A stretch of 33,287 nt of DNA from an uncultured Clostridia bacterium (GCA_934476075.1 CAKSNH010000022.1:1-33287), one strand, 5' to 3'; counted from the first letter of the stretch, positions 21,444 to 30,971 are shown. Translations and numbers: made by a program. The notes: generated by a model from the letters alone, not told the origin.

Positions 21444-22631
21444 ATGGAAAACAAGAATACAAAAATTATAACAGGGGCAATTATCGGAGCGGCTATATTG
21501 GTTGCGGCGATTATTATTGCGGTGGTATTGCCGCACGTTATGCTTGTAAATCAACAAGTGCTGGATTTGTACAATAAAGCTAATGAGGCGATAATTCGTG
21601 ACGAGGACGGCTATGGCGGTTACTATGTTACCACAAATCAAGAATGTAGAAACTATATAGGACAAGCAAAGGAAACAATGGCACATTCAATGTTTGTGAA
21701 ACCGTCATTGAAAAGACAGGTAAAAGATTTGGACGATTATATCAAGCATTATGATGCCTTAAACGAAGCAGTGGATTTAGCAGCCCAATATAACTTCAAA
21801 GAGGCAGACGAAAAAATTAAATATGCCGGAGAACGAAAAGGAATAAAAGAAAGTGAGCAGTATGAGGTAAATCAAAATGATATAGCAGAATGTTATTTGG
21901 GATATGTTGCGGAAGAAGTAGATAAGGCAAATTATGAGCGAATATCAAAAAAACTTGATAAGTTAATGGAAGAAGAAGGAGTAAGTTCATCGACTAAAAA
22001 TTCTGCGTCATACAGCGGAACGTGGGGCGTATGCGGGAAGATAGCAAGTATCAACAAGTCGTTATATTGGTCGGGATATAATTTGTCATTAAGCAATATG
22101 TCGGGCGAGTTTTATATTAATCCGAGCAAAAGCGAGTTTATGAATGATTATAATAATAATATAAACGGGTTTGAGGTTGCCGCTATTGTGAGCGGAGATA
22201 CAATGACGCATGTATCATGGTATAGAACACGTCTTACGGCGGCAGACATAGGTTTGCCGGAATATTATAATGATTATGTGGCACAGGGTTATCCCGAACC
22301 TAAAAAATTAAATTTTGATTATATTACAACAGAACCTACTCCGTCACCAAATGCAAATCCGCAAAGCGGTGATTATTTGTTTCCAAGTGACACGCAAGTG
22401 ATAACCGAAGAATTTTTATCAACTCAGACGAAAGAAAATGTTGCATTGATACGAAATGAGATATATGCAAGACATGGCTATAAATTCTCAAATGAAACAT
22501 ATCAGAACTATTTTTCGGCGAAACCGTGGTATCATGAAAACAGTGCATTTGATGAAAGTCAGTTTAATGATATTGAAAAACAGAACAAAACCATTATTGT
22601 AGAATATGAAAAGAAAATGGGTTGGAGATAA
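21444..22631 (+). CDS. Membrane protein with YARHG domain
   Basis: The 395-residue protein has an N-terminal anchor (IITGAIIGAAILVAAIIIAVVLP, about 8-30) and an outside body rich in helices with charged residues (about 40-180). A strand-rich middle follows, then a C-terminal YARHG domain: ALIRNEIYARHGYKFSNETYQNYF and KPWYHENSAFDESQFNDIEKQN. YARHG domains occur in extracytoplasmic proteins, role unknown. A short Thr-Pro-Ser spacer (TTEPTPSPNANPQ) precedes the domain. GGGGG lies 7 nt before the ATG. The next gene is a TPR-like lipoprotein 50 bp downstream. Confidence 0.85.
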   Translation: MENKNTKIITGAIIGAAILVAAIIIAVVLPHVMLVNQQVLDLYNKANEAIIRDEDGYGGYYVTTNQECRNYIGQAKETMAHSMFVKPSLKRQVKDLDDYIKHYDALNEAVDLAAQYNFKEADEKIKYAGERKGIKESEQYEVNQNDIAECYLGYVAEEVDKANYERISKKLDKLMEEEGVSSSTKNSASYSGTWGVCGKIASINKSLYWSGYNLSLSNMSGEFYINPSKSEFMNDYNNNINGFEVAAIVSGDTMTHVSWYRTRLTAADIGLPEYYNDYVAQGYPEPKKLNFDYITTEPTPSPNANPQSGDYLFPSDTQVITEEFLSTQTKENVALIRNEIYARHGYKFSNETYQNYFSAKPWYHENSAFDESQFNDIEKQNKTIIVEYEKKMGWR

Positions 22632-22681
22632 ATTAAAAGATTTTATATGATTATGATAAAGAACATATACGGAGGGACAAC

Positions 22682-23572
22682 ATGAAGAAAATTATAAGAA
22701 TATCAATAAGTGTAATCATGATAGCGTTGTTGTGCAGCTGCGGAAGTAAAGTGGGCAAACAGGCGGTGGAACAGGGCAAATTGGCTATGGCGGGCAGTGA
22801 TTATCAAACGGCACTCAATTCATTTCAGCTTGCGGTGAATGAGGGAATAAAAGATACTGATGTACAGAATATGCTGGACGTTCTTACGGCATACCAATCG
22901 GCAAAAACAGCGGTTGAAAAGGGCGACTATGACGGTGCGGAAAGTACATTAAATGCAATAACTGTTGATTATTCGGCATACAGTATAAAAAATGATATTG
23001 ATACTATGAAAAATGATATAGAAAATCATAAGGCTGAGATTGCGGATATTGCGGCGAAAATACAGTCTGCACAAACAGCGGTTGACGGAGAGGATTATTA
23101 CACTGCTCAGTCGATTATTGCGGATTTAAAGACAAAACCGCTTACACAGGAACAACTTAATCAAGTAAACACATGGAACGATACCGTAAACGGCAAAATT
23201 GCAGAGTTGGAACAGGCAAAAGCCGAGGCGGAAAAGAAAGCAAAAGAGGAGGAAGAAAAGAAAAATAAATTAGTTGCTCCTGTTTTAGGGGAATTTGAGA
23301 AAATGGGAATTAATGATAAAAATGAAGCGGTAATTTCAACATTTATATATTTAGATGAATCTGTATATGGCGATGGTGTTGAAGTAAATGAATATCGGAA
23401 TTATGCTAATGGTGACACAAGCAGTAGTATAAAAGGAACAAATAAATGTACATATGAAGTAGAGACATCAGCAAATGTATTAGTAAAGGTAAAAGCACGA
23501 AATTATAAGGATACTAAATCAGGAAGGATATATAGTGATTGGAGCAATACAGTTACATATAGATTTAATTAG
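22682..23572 (+). CDS. Lipoprotein with TPR-like repeats and C-terminal beta domain
   Basis: The 296-residue product has a signal with lipobox LLCSCGS (Cys18 or Cys20). Helical pairs follow that look like tetratricopeptide repeats (GKLAMAGSDYQTALNSFQLA, AKTAVEKGDYDGAESTLNA, AQTAVDGEDYYTAQSIIADL). A charged coiled coil (AKAEAEKKAKEEEEKK, about 180-200) leads to a ~95-residue beta domain ending SDWSNTVTYRFN, similar to a fibronectin type III fold. Such lipoproteins usually hold partners at the membrane outer face. GGAGGG precedes the ATG. A strong terminator follows. Confidence 0.82.
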   Translation: MKKIIRISISVIMIALLCSCGSKVGKQAVEQGKLAMAGSDYQTALNSFQLAVNEGIKDTDVQNMLDVLTAYQSAKTAVEKGDYDGAESTLNAITVDYSAYSIKNDIDTMKNDIENHKAEIADIAAKIQSAQTAVDGEDYYTAQSIIADLKTKPLTQEQLNQVNTWNDTVNGKIAELEQAKAEAEKKAKEEEEKKNKLVAPVLGEFEKMGINDKNEAVISTFIYLDESVYGDGVEVNEYRNYANGDTSSSIKGTNKCTYEVETSANVLVKVKARNYKDTKSGRIYSDWSNTVTYRFN

Positions 23573-23589
23573 TTTCAATGATAGTAGAC

Positions 23590-23627
23590 AAAAAAACGGC
23601 TGCAATAACTGATTTGCAGCCGTTTTT
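23590..23627. terminator. Strong bidirectional terminator
   Basis: A perfect 14-bp stem, AAAAACGGCTGCAA (23592-23605) with TTGCAGCCGTTTTT (23614-23627), 8-nt loop. It has T-runs on both strands and sits between convergent genes. Confidence 0.93.
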
Positions 23628-23725
23628 AATTTGTAGGAAATTGCGTAAAACGCAATGACGAAAAATCAAAAATGTTACCTTATTCCCACGCCCGCAGGCG
23701 GTGCTTCTATCAGAAGCTTTTTTAT
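23626..23725. repeat. Dispersed intergenic repeat, copy B (terminator-bearing)
   Basis: About 95% identical over 100 bp to copy A at 9940-10039, with the same palindromes (ATTGCG/CGCAAT, CGCC/GGCG, GCTTC/GAAGC plus T6). As with copy A, it lies between a plus-strand and a minus-strand gene, 10 bp from the cyclophilin stop. Confidence 0.85.
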
Positions 23726-23735
23726 ATTTAGTTTA

Positions 23736-24422
23736 TTATTCTTCAATAGTGATTGTCTTAATAACCTGCGGTTCAACAGGCATATCCTGTGCACCGGTCT
23801 TTGTCGATGCAATCTTGTCTACCACGTCCATACCCTCTGTAACCTTACCGAATGCGGCATAGTCACCGTCTAGGTGCGGAGCGTCCTGGTGCATGATAAA
23901 GAACTGGCTTGACGCTGAATCCTTAACCATTGTTCTTGCCATTGACAATACGCCTCTTGTGTGCTTCAAATCGTTTTGTACGCCGTTTGATGCAAATTCA
24001 CCCTTGATTGAATCTGCTTGCTTTTGCTGATAATTTGCGTCATATCCGCCGCCTTGAATCATAAATCCGCTTATAACTCTGTGGAAGATAAGTCCGTCAT
24101 AGAAATGTTCATTTACCAGCTTAACAAAATTCTCTACTGTGATAGGAGCAATATCCGGATATAATTCCGCTTTGATAACTCCGCCGTCCTGCATTTCAAT
24201 TTTAATGTTCACTTTGTTTTCCTCCTTAGCCGCTAAATCGCTGTCTGTATCGGTTGATGCACCTGTTGTCGGTGCGGTTGTAGCCTCGCTTTTCATTGTA
24301 GATGCCGGTGTGGCTGACGGAGTAGGGGTCGATTTGCTCTTATCCGCATTTCCTGCACAGCCGCTTAACATTCCCAATGTAAAAAGCAGCATTAATACTA
24401 CTAATATTCTACTGATTTTCAT
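23736..24422 (-). CDS. Cyclophilin-type peptidyl-prolyl isomerase lipoprotein
   Basis: Cyclophilins speed cis-trans isomerisation of Xaa-Pro bonds and, when surface-anchored, help fold exported proteins. The 228-residue product has a lipoprotein signal with lipobox LSGC (Cys22), a Ser/Thr/Ala-rich spacer (about 28-65), then a cyclophilin domain with FHRVISGFMIQGG, SQFFIMHQDAPHLDG and AFGKVTEGMDVVDKI. The catalytic Arg and Phe-Phe residues are present. GGAGG lies 8 nt before the ATG. It follows gyrA by 15 bp and is probably cotranscribed. Confidence 0.95.
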   Translation of the reverse strand: MKISRILVVLMLLFTLGMLSGCAGNADKSKSTPTPSATPASTMKSEATTAPTTGASTDTDSDLAAKEENKVNIKIEMQDGGVIKAELYPDIAPITVENFVKLVNEHFYDGLIFHRVISGFMIQGGGYDANYQQKQADSIKGEFASNGVQNDLKHTRGVLSMARTMVKDSASSQFFIMHQDAPHLDGDYAAFGKVTEGMDVVDKIASTKTGAQDMPVEPQVIKTITIEE

Positions 24423-24437
24423 TAAAACTACCTCCGA

Positions 24438-26984
24438 TTATTCTGTTACTGTCTCGTCAGTTTCATTTTGCACTTTCTGTGTATTTTCCGCTGTTTCGTC
24501 ATTTTCGGGTTGGTCTTCGGTTTCTTCCATTTTTTCTGTTACAGTAACGCTCACAACCTGTACGCCGTCATCAAGACGCATTAAGCGTACACCTTGCGTC
24601 TGTCTGCCGTATGTGCTGATTTCGTCAGATGCCATACGGATAACAATACCGTCGGAGGTGATAAGCATAATATCGTCCTCGTCCGTAACAGTCTTAATGC
24701 CCGCCAATTTGCCTGTTTTCTCGGTAATCTTGTATGTTAAAATACCTTTACCGCCTCTTGTCTGAACCTTGTATTCGTCAAGCTCCGTCTTTTTACCGTA
24801 GCCGCTTTCGGTTACCGCAAGCAATTTTGAGCCGGACTCTGCGATACACGCTCCGACAACATAATCGTCCTCGTGCAGCTTAATCGCACGGACACCTCTT
24901 GCCGTTCTGCCCATAGGACGTACATCATTTTCGTTAAATCTGATTGACATACCGTCATGTGTGCCGACAATAATATCCTGCTCATTATTTGTAAGTTCTA
25001 CTCTGATAAGCTCATCGTCCTCCGCAAGCTCAATAGCACGAAGTCCGCTTGTTCTTATTCTTGAATAGTCCATGATATTCGTCTTTTTAATAGTACCATT
25101 TTTAGTAATAAATGTCAAGTAGTTTCCTTCTTCAAATTCAGAAATAGGAATCATAGCCGTTACTTTTTCGCCCGATTCAAGCGGCAGCAGGTTTACAATA
25201 GCAGTACCCTTTGCCGTTCTGCCCGATTCCGGAATCTGATAGCCTTTAAGCTGATAAACGACACCACGGGTTGTAAAGAACAGCAAATTATCGTGAGTAG
25301 ATGTAGTGAACAGATTTTCAACAAAATCCTCCTCACGGGTGGTCATACCGGCGATACCACGTCCGCCACGACGCTGACTTCTGTATGTGTCAACAGGCAC
25401 ACGCTTGATATAACCCAAATGCGTCAGTGTAACGATAATATCTTCTTCTTCGATAAGGTCCTCCATATCAATTTCATTGAAGTTAAATGTAATTTCCGTT
25501 CTTCTTTCGTCACCGTATTTGTCTTTGATAGCAAGCAAATCGGTCTTGATAATTTCAAATACTTTGCCCTCGTCAGCCAAAATACCCTCGTATTCGCTGA
25601 TTGCCGCCATAGTATTCTTGTAATCTTCTTCTATCTTGTCACGCTCCATGCCTGTCAAACGACCCAAACGCATTTCAACGATAGCGGTTGCTTGTATATC
25701 CGACAGCGAAAAACGCTCCATCAAATTCGTTTTTGATTCGGGAATACTCTTTGATGAGCGGATAATCTCGATAACCTCGTCAATATTGTCGATAGCTACT
25801 CTGTAACCCTCCAACAAATGAGCGTGTTCCTTGGCTTTGGTCAAATCATATTGTGTTCTTCTGCGGATAACATCTTCCTGATGTTCGATGTATTTATCCA
25901 CAATTTCACGCAAAGTAAGTATTTTCGGTACTTTGTCAACCAACGCAATCAAAATCACGCCGAAAGTTTCCTGCATTTGTGTAAACTTGTACAGATTGTT
26001 CAGCACAACATTTGCATTTGCGTCACGCTTTAAGTCGATAACAAAACGCATACCGTCTTGGTCGGATTCGTCACGAAGCCCCGAAATACCGTCAATTCTG
26101 CCGTCACGCACAAGCTCGGCGATTTTTTCATGCAGACGCAGCTTGTTTACCTGATAAGGCAGTTCCGTAACGATAATTCTGCTGCGGTTTTCCAAATCTT
26201 CAATTTCCGCTCTTGCTCTTACGATAACACGTCCACGACCTGTTGTGTACGCACTTCTGATACCGCTTGTACCCAAAATGATACCGCCTGTCGGGAAATC
26301 CGGACCTTTGATGTAGCCCATAAGTTCCTCGGTGGTGATATACGGGTCGTCAATAACCGCAATAATACCGTCGATAACCTCGCCCAGATTATGCGGAGGG
26401 ATATTTGTCGCCATGCCTACCGCAATACCGCTCGAACCGTTTACCAACAGGTTAGGGAAGCGTGCCGGCAATACGTCGGGTTCTTTACGTTTATCGTCAT
26501 AGTTAGGCACGAAATCGACAGTTTCCTTGCCGATGTCGGAAAGCATTTCTGCCGCCATTTTAGTCATTTTTGCCTCGGTGTAACGATAAGCAGCCGGCGG
26601 GTCACCGTCGACCGAACCGAAGTTACCTTTACCGAGCACCAACGGATACCGAAGCGAGAAATCCTGTGCCATACGAACCATAGCGTCATATACGGAAGCG
26701 TCACCGTGAGGGTGATATTTACCGAGAACATCACCGACAGTAGCCGCTGATTTTCTAAAATCGCTCTCATAAAGCAGACCCGATTCATACATATCATACA
26801 GAATACGTCTGTGAACGGGTTTCATACCGTCACGCACGTCAGGCAATGCACGGCTTACTATAACGCTCATTGCATAGTCTATGTATGACTTTTTCATTTC
26901 ACCGTCAAGCTGTACGTCAACAATCTTTTGATTATTGATGGATTCCATGTCCAACGGTTTCTCCGAACTCTTATTTTTAGCCAT
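24438..26984 (-). CDS. gyrA: DNA gyrase subunit A
   Basis: GyrA cuts and rejoins DNA to add negative supercoils with GyrB. The 848-residue protein has the breakage domain with the active tyrosine in AAYRYTEAKM (Tyr135). The quinolone region HPHGDASVYDAMVRMAQ lies at about 91-107. The C-terminal beta-pinwheel contains the GyrA box QRRGGRG, which separates it from ParC. An acidic tail (EKMEETEDQPENDETAE) ends it. The residue matching E. coli Ser83 is Ala96, while Asp100 (E. coli Asp87) is kept. AGGAGG lies 11 nt before the ATG, a little far. It has its own promoter at 27032-27060. No gyrB or recF gene is beside it in this window. Confidence 0.98.
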   Translation of the reverse strand: MAKNKSSEKPLDMESINNQKIVDVQLDGEMKKSYIDYAMSVIVSRALPDVRDGMKPVHRRILYDMYESGLLYESDFRKSAATVGDVLGKYHPHGDASVYDAMVRMAQDFSLRYPLVLGKGNFGSVDGDPPAAYRYTEAKMTKMAAEMLSDIGKETVDFVPNYDDKRKEPDVLPARFPNLLVNGSSGIAVGMATNIPPHNLGEVIDGIIAVIDDPYITTEELMGYIKGPDFPTGGIILGTSGIRSAYTTGRGRVIVRARAEIEDLENRSRIIVTELPYQVNKLRLHEKIAELVRDGRIDGISGLRDESDQDGMRFVIDLKRDANANVVLNNLYKFTQMQETFGVILIALVDKVPKILTLREIVDKYIEHQEDVIRRRTQYDLTKAKEHAHLLEGYRVAIDNIDEVIEIIRSSKSIPESKTNLMERFSLSDIQATAIVEMRLGRLTGMERDKIEEDYKNTMAAISEYEGILADEGKVFEIIKTDLLAIKDKYGDERRTEITFNFNEIDMEDLIEEEDIIVTLTHLGYIKRVPVDTYRSQRRGGRGIAGMTTREEDFVENLFTTSTHDNLLFFTTRGVVYQLKGYQIPESGRTAKGTAIVNLLPLESGEKVTAMIPISEFEEGNYLTFITKNGTIKKTNIMDYSRIRTSGLRAIELAEDDELIRVELTNNEQDIIVGTHDGMSIRFNENDVRPMGRTARGVRAIKLHEDDYVVGACIAESGSKLLAVTESGYGKKTELDEYKVQTRGGKGILTYKITEKTGKLAGIKTVTDEDDIMLITSDGIVIRMASDEISTYGRQTQGVRLMRLDDGVQVVSVTVTEKMEETEDQPENDETAENTQKVQNETDETVTE

Positions 26985-27031
26985 TTGAGGACATACCTCC
27001 TATATTTAAAATCAAACATTTCAACCAATAA

Positions 27032-27060
27032 ATTATATCACATTTTTATAAAAATTGCAA
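27032..27060 (-). promoter_or_regulatory. Promoter of gyrA
   Basis: Minus-strand TTGCAA (27055-27060), 17-bp spacer, TATAAT (27032-27037), ~48 bp upstream of the start. The spacer holds the palindrome TTTTTATAAAAA. Confidence 0.8.
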
Positions 27061-27106
27061 CCCGATTTATTGGTGAAACTATGGTTTGGAGGAAGATAAG
27101 CAATAA

Positions 27107-27682
27107 TTAGTATCGGCAATATTCTTTTAAAATCTCCAAAGCCTTCGCCATATCCGCACTGCCTATTGTCACTATTTCCTCCGGATTATCCGCATACGGC
27201 AAAATATCCTTTTCAAACCATGCCACGTCATGCCATGCACCGTTTTTGTACCCTGCATTATTCAATTTACCCGCATATCTGAATCCCATGCCCAAATGCA
27301 GCTTTTCACTCTTTTCATTCGGTACGGTTACACAGCCGTACACAGTGCGTACGTTCTGCAATTTCAAAATTTCCGTTAATGCACCGTACAGTTTTCGTCC
27401 CAAGCCTTTTGAGGTGTATGATTTATCAATGTAAATCGACAGTTCCGCTCCCCACTGATACGCAGTACGCTCACGGTATCTGTGTGCATACGCATACCCG
27501 ACAACCCTGCCGTTATCCTCGCACACGATGTATGGGTATTCTGCCGATATTGTGCGTACTCTCTCGGTAAATTCCTCAATCGACGGCAATTCATATTCAA
27601 AGGTTATCGCTGTATCCATGTATTGTTCATATATCTTTAAAATTTCCGCACTGTCCGAAATACCCGCAAATCTTAAAATCAT
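27107..27682 (-). CDS. GNAT acetyltransferase, phosphinothricin acetyltransferase-like
   Basis: The 191-residue protein matches the PAT/MddA branch of GNAT enzymes, which acetylate phosphinothricin, methionine sulfone or similar amino acids with acetyl-CoA. Seen are MILRFAGISDSAEILKIYEQ, VVGYAYAHRYRERTAYQWGAELSIYI, the acetyl-CoA loop KGLGRKLY (about 100-107) and YGCVTVPNEKSEKLHLGMGFRYAGKLNNAGYKNGAWHDVAWFEKDI. The last ~25 residues are an added tail. It follows the MATE gene by 11 bp in the AraC > MATE > GNAT operon, which suggests a detoxification role. The substrate is inferred from family only. Confidence 0.88.
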   Translation of the reverse strand: MILRFAGISDSAEILKIYEQYMDTAITFEYELPSIEEFTERVRTISAEYPYIVCEDNGRVVGYAYAHRYRERTAYQWGAELSIYIDKSYTSKGLGRKLYGALTEILKLQNVRTVYGCVTVPNEKSEKLHLGMGFRYAGKLNNAGYKNGAWHDVAWFEKDILPYADNPEEIVTIGSADMAKALEILKEYCRY

Positions 27683-27693
27683 AATTACACCCT

Positions 27694-29052
27694 CTATGCC
27701 GCTTTATAAATAGTTTTCCACTTGTTTCCGCAAAATCTTATCACAAAACAAATTGTTCTGAAAATCCAGTCTATAATCATTGCACACCATACTCCGATTA
27801 CTCCGTAACCCATGTACATACCGAAAATATAGCTGAACAATATTCTGAACATAATCATCGAGAATATCGCCACAACCATAGTAAATTTAACGTCATTCGC
27901 CGCACGGAGTGCATTCGGCAGTGTGAACGACAGCGGCCATATGAACATCGCCGAGCCGTCATGAATGAATATAATCGTTCTTGCTATGCTGAGCGTTTCC
28001 TCCGACAGATTATACATCTTAAACGCAATCGGCAAAATCAGCAGGATAAAAATGTTTAGCACTATCATTGCCGCATACGCAATTTTAAGCAGTTTTTTTA
28101 CATAATACACCGCTTGGTCATAGTCCATTGCACCTACGCATCTGCCGACCACCGTAATCATAGCCAAGTTCATCGCCTGACCGGGGATACAGCCGATTGA
28201 CGCAAAGTTGTTCGACACCGCATTAGCAGCAATCTGACTTGTACCGAATGCCGTTACGATACTCATTATAAGCACTTTGCCAAGCTGGAACAAGCTGTTC
28301 TCAAATCCGTTCGGGATACCTATGCACATAATCTTTTTGATTAAGTTCCATTTTAATTCAAATTTCTGTTTCAGATTAATATATATGTAGTCGCTTTTTT
28401 TGCATATTTTCGCCAAAATTATAAATGCCGCCACCGCTCTTGAAATCAATGTCGCAAGACCGGCACCCATAACGCCCCACTTCAAGCCGTAAATCAAAAT
28501 GGAGTTGCCGATAATGTTAAGTATATTCATTAAAAGCGACATCTGCATTGATATTTTCGAGTTGCCCATTGCCCGATACAAAGAACCGCACGCATTATAC
28601 ACCGCCAAAAACGGATAGGACAATGCCGACAGGATAAAGTATGTAACAGCATTGCTCATAACGTCATTTTCAATATTTCCGAACAAAAGACGCAGTATAT
28701 GTCCCTTGAAAATCAATGTCAGCACCGCAATAATCACCGATACTATCGTTGTCGAATACAACAGCTGACGTGCCGACTCACAGGCGTCATCATGCCTTTT
28801 CGCACCGATGAACTGCGATGTTACAACCGCTCCGCCCGTTGCAAGTGCGGCAAATATATTGATAAGCACAATATTAATCATATCCACCAATGATGTGCCC
28901 GAAATAGCCGCCTCGCCGACCGCCGACACCATAACCGTGTCAATCATACCCACAAGCATGACCAGCATCTGTTCAATCACAAGCGGAACAATCAGTTTTT
29001 TAAGCTCTGTATTTGAAAATAATAATTTGTCCTTTGGTATTGCCTTTTTCAT
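27694..29052 (-). CDS. MATE family multidrug exporter
   Basis: The 452-residue protein has about twelve transmembrane segments, the MATE N-terminal pattern LIVPLVIEQMLVMLVGMIDTVMVS and GGAVVTSQFIGAKR (cytosolic loop 2-3). The internal repeat has PNGFENSLFQLGKVLIMSIV and VGRCVGAMDYDQA. MATE pumps expel drugs or metabolites in exchange for Na+ or H+. A ribosome binding site AAAGGA is present but unusually far (about 14 nt) from the ATG. The gene lies 29 bp after the AraC stop and before the GNAT gene. Direction of transport is assumed from the family. Confidence 0.93.
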   Translation of the reverse strand: MKKAIPKDKLLFSNTELKKLIVPLVIEQMLVMLVGMIDTVMVSAVGEAAISGTSLVDMINIVLINIFAALATGGAVVTSQFIGAKRHDDACESARQLLYSTTIVSVIIAVLTLIFKGHILRLLFGNIENDVMSNAVTYFILSALSYPFLAVYNACGSLYRAMGNSKISMQMSLLMNILNIIGNSILIYGLKWGVMGAGLATLISRAVAAFIILAKICKKSDYIYINLKQKFELKWNLIKKIMCIGIPNGFENSLFQLGKVLIMSIVTAFGTSQIAANAVSNNFASIGCIPGQAMNLAMITVVGRCVGAMDYDQAVYYVKKLLKIAYAAMIVLNIFILLILPIAFKMYNLSEETLSIARTIIFIHDGSAMFIWPLSFTLPNALRAANDVKFTMVVAIFSMIMFRILFSYIFGMYMGYGVIGVWCAMIIDWIFRTICFVIRFCGNKWKTIYKAA

Positions 29053-29081
29053 GTTCTAAAAAAAATCCTTTCATAATAATA

Positions 29082-29897
29082 TTATCTTTTTGTTTTGCGG
29101 TAGCCCGACGGCGAGATACCCTTGATACGTCTGAACACGTCACCGAAATAGTTGCTGTCGGTAAATCCGCACGCTTTCGCAATTTCACTTATCGGCTTTT
29201 TTGTATTCACAAGATACTCCGACGCATATTTTATTCGCACATTTAAAAGATATTCCTTAAATCCAAAGCCGGTGTCGTCCTTGAATTTCTTTGAAAAATG
29301 CGAACTGCTTAAATTGACGTAGCGTGAAATTTCTTCAAGAGTGATATTTTTATTGTAGTTGCAGAAGATGTACTTTGCCGCTTTCTGGCTCGTGCCGTCA
29401 TGGTCGTTAATCCGCTCTATGGCGATTGACTTGCTTTCCTTTCTGTGCCGCAGGAAAAACACCATAAGTTCATTTATATATCCGTTAATCATATGCTTTG
29501 AAAATTCGTCACCGCCCGAATATTCATGCTCCATTTTGTCCAGCAAGTCCTCTATATACTCACGCTGTAACATCGGCACGGGGATATACGGATTGATAAA
29601 ACAATCGTCTATTGCGTCTTTGCCGTACCGGTCAAAAATCTTGTTCATCATGCTGTCGGGTATATAAATATCAAATCTCTCATGGACGGCATTCGATATA
29701 TATGACGATTTGTGCAGAACGCCTTTCGGAATTATCACAAAATCCCCGTCATTTATTGTGTATATTGTGTCCTCGATAAAAAATCGGTTGTTGCCCGATA
29801 TAAGGTAGAAAATCTCGTACGCATCATGGTGATGAGCCTTTGCCATTTCAAAAAACGGCTGACGTTTCATACGGGTAATTTCAAATTTCTCATTCAT
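29082..29897 (-). CDS. AraC family transcriptional regulator
   Basis: The 271-residue protein has an N-terminal cupin-like sensor domain (about 10-110; HHHDAYEIFYLISG and DGDFVIIPKGVLHKS, where the His residues may bind ligand). A middle helical part follows, then two helix-turn-helix motifs at the C-terminus (ITLEEISRYVNLSSSHFSKKFK and KPISEIAKACGFTDSNYFGDVFRRIKG, about 180-265). The ATG at 29897 follows GGAG at 7 nt. A start 12 codons earlier lacks one. It has a near-consensus promoter at 30002-30030 and is upstream of the MATE and GNAT genes, which it probably controls. Confidence 0.93.
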   Translation of the reverse strand: MNEKFEITRMKRQPFFEMAKAHHHDAYEIFYLISGNNRFFIEDTIYTINDGDFVIIPKGVLHKSSYISNAVHERFDIYIPDSMMNKIFDRYGKDAIDDCFINPYIPVPMLQREYIEDLLDKMEHEYSGGDEFSKHMINGYINELMVFFLRHRKESKSIAIERINDHDGTSQKAAKYIFCNYNKNITLEEISRYVNLSSSHFSKKFKDDTGFGFKEYLLNVRIKYASEYLVNTKKPISEIAKACGFTDSNYFGDVFRRIKGISPSGYRKTKR

Positions 29898-30001
29898 TAA
29901 AAATCTCCGTTTCTCCGCATTACGGCGGTACATCTTTTACCTGTAATTTATTTTCTCTATACATCATATATATTTAACTGCAATAAAAAATCTGTACTTT
30001 T

Positions 30002-30030
30002 ATTATATACCCTAGCACGGAATAGGTCAA
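30002..30030 (-). promoter_or_regulatory. Promoter of the AraC-MATE-GNAT operon
   Basis: Minus-strand TTGACC (30025-30030), 17-bp spacer, TATAAT (30002-30007). The predicted leader is ~100 nt. Confidence 0.85.
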
Positions 30031-30113
30031 TGCACAGTTTTTTTATTATTTAGTGTTTTATTTCAATAATTTTGTTGGTTTTGCCTATACTAATTGCTGG
30101 AAGGTGGGATTTT

Positions 30114-30971
30114 ATGAAAAGCAGAATAATAACCGCAGACATTTTATATATCCTTTTGGGGAGTTTCCTTTTTGCGGCGTCGGTAAATGTGTTCACTGCA
30201 CCAAATAATATTGTCCCCGGCGGACTTACGGGACTTGGCACAATAATAAATTACCTTACCGCAATACCAATAGGTACGGTAATAATCGTGCTGAATATCC
30301 CGATATTCATATGTGCATACAAAATAAAAGGTTTCCGATACATCGCCAAAACGCTTGCGGCAACATTGGTTTCATCGGTGATGATTGACATAACGGCGGT
30401 GTTTCTGCCTGTGTATCACGGCGATATAATCCTTACGGTAATTCTTGCGGGAGTATTGTCGGGACTGGGATTGTCGCTTATATTCATGCGTGGTGCGACA
30501 ACGGGCGGTACGGATTTGATAGCAAATTTACTTTCGGCAAAGTTCCGGCATATCCCGATAGGCAGACTTATACTGCTTGTCGATTTTGTAATCATTGCCC
30601 TGTCCGCCGTTGTGTACGGCAATATCGAAACACCGATGTACTCGACATTGATTATCTTTATCATGTCACGGGTGATTGACGGCGTGCTTTACGGCTCATC
30701 ACGAGGGCACGGGAAAATGATGTTTATAATATCGCCTAAAAATGATATTATTGCAGAAAAGATTATGTCCGAATTGGAAAGGGGAGTTACAATTATCCCG
30801 TCAAAGGGTGCATACACAAAAAATGACGGTTCTGTACTATTGTGTGCGGTCAGCAAGCAGGAGGTCTACCGCACATATGATATGGTATATGCGATAGACG
30901 GGAAAGCATTTATTATGGTTACCGAGGCGGACGAGGTGATAGGCGAGGGGTTTGGGAAAATCGAGGTATAA
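30114..30971 (+). CDS. YitT family membrane protein
   Basis: The 285-residue protein begins MKSRIITADILYILLGSFLF and has about five hydrophobic segments with the family signatures FTAPNNIVPGGLTGL and RGATTGGTDLIANLL (about 55 and 135). The C-terminal DUF2179 domain (about 200-285) ends in VYAIDGKAFIMVTEADEVIGEGF. YitT proteins are widespread in Firmicutes and their transport substrate, if any, is unknown. The ATG at 30114 has GGAAGGTGGG just upstream. A start 14 codons earlier would bury that ribosome binding site. It is divergent from the AraC operon. Confidence 0.93.
   Translation: MKSRIITADILYILLGSFLFAASVNVFTAPNNIVPGGLTGLGTIINYLTAIPIGTVIIVLNIPIFICAYKIKGFRYIAKTLAATLVSSVMIDITAVFLPVYHGDIILTVILAGVLSGLGLSLIFMRGATTGGTDLIANLLSAKFRHIPIGRLILLVDFVIIALSAVVYGNIETPMYSTLIIFIMSRVIDGVLYGSSRGHGKMMFIISPKNDIIAEKIMSELERGVTIIPSKGAYTKNDGSVLLCAVSKQEVYRTYDMVYAIDGKAFIMVTEADEVIGEGFGKIEV

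Noticed and set aside
15963..23572. Calling the whole region an anti-phage island
   Set aside because: No nuclease, NTPase effector or other recognised defence family is present. The envelope and chaperone-like genes do not support it without co-occurrence data.
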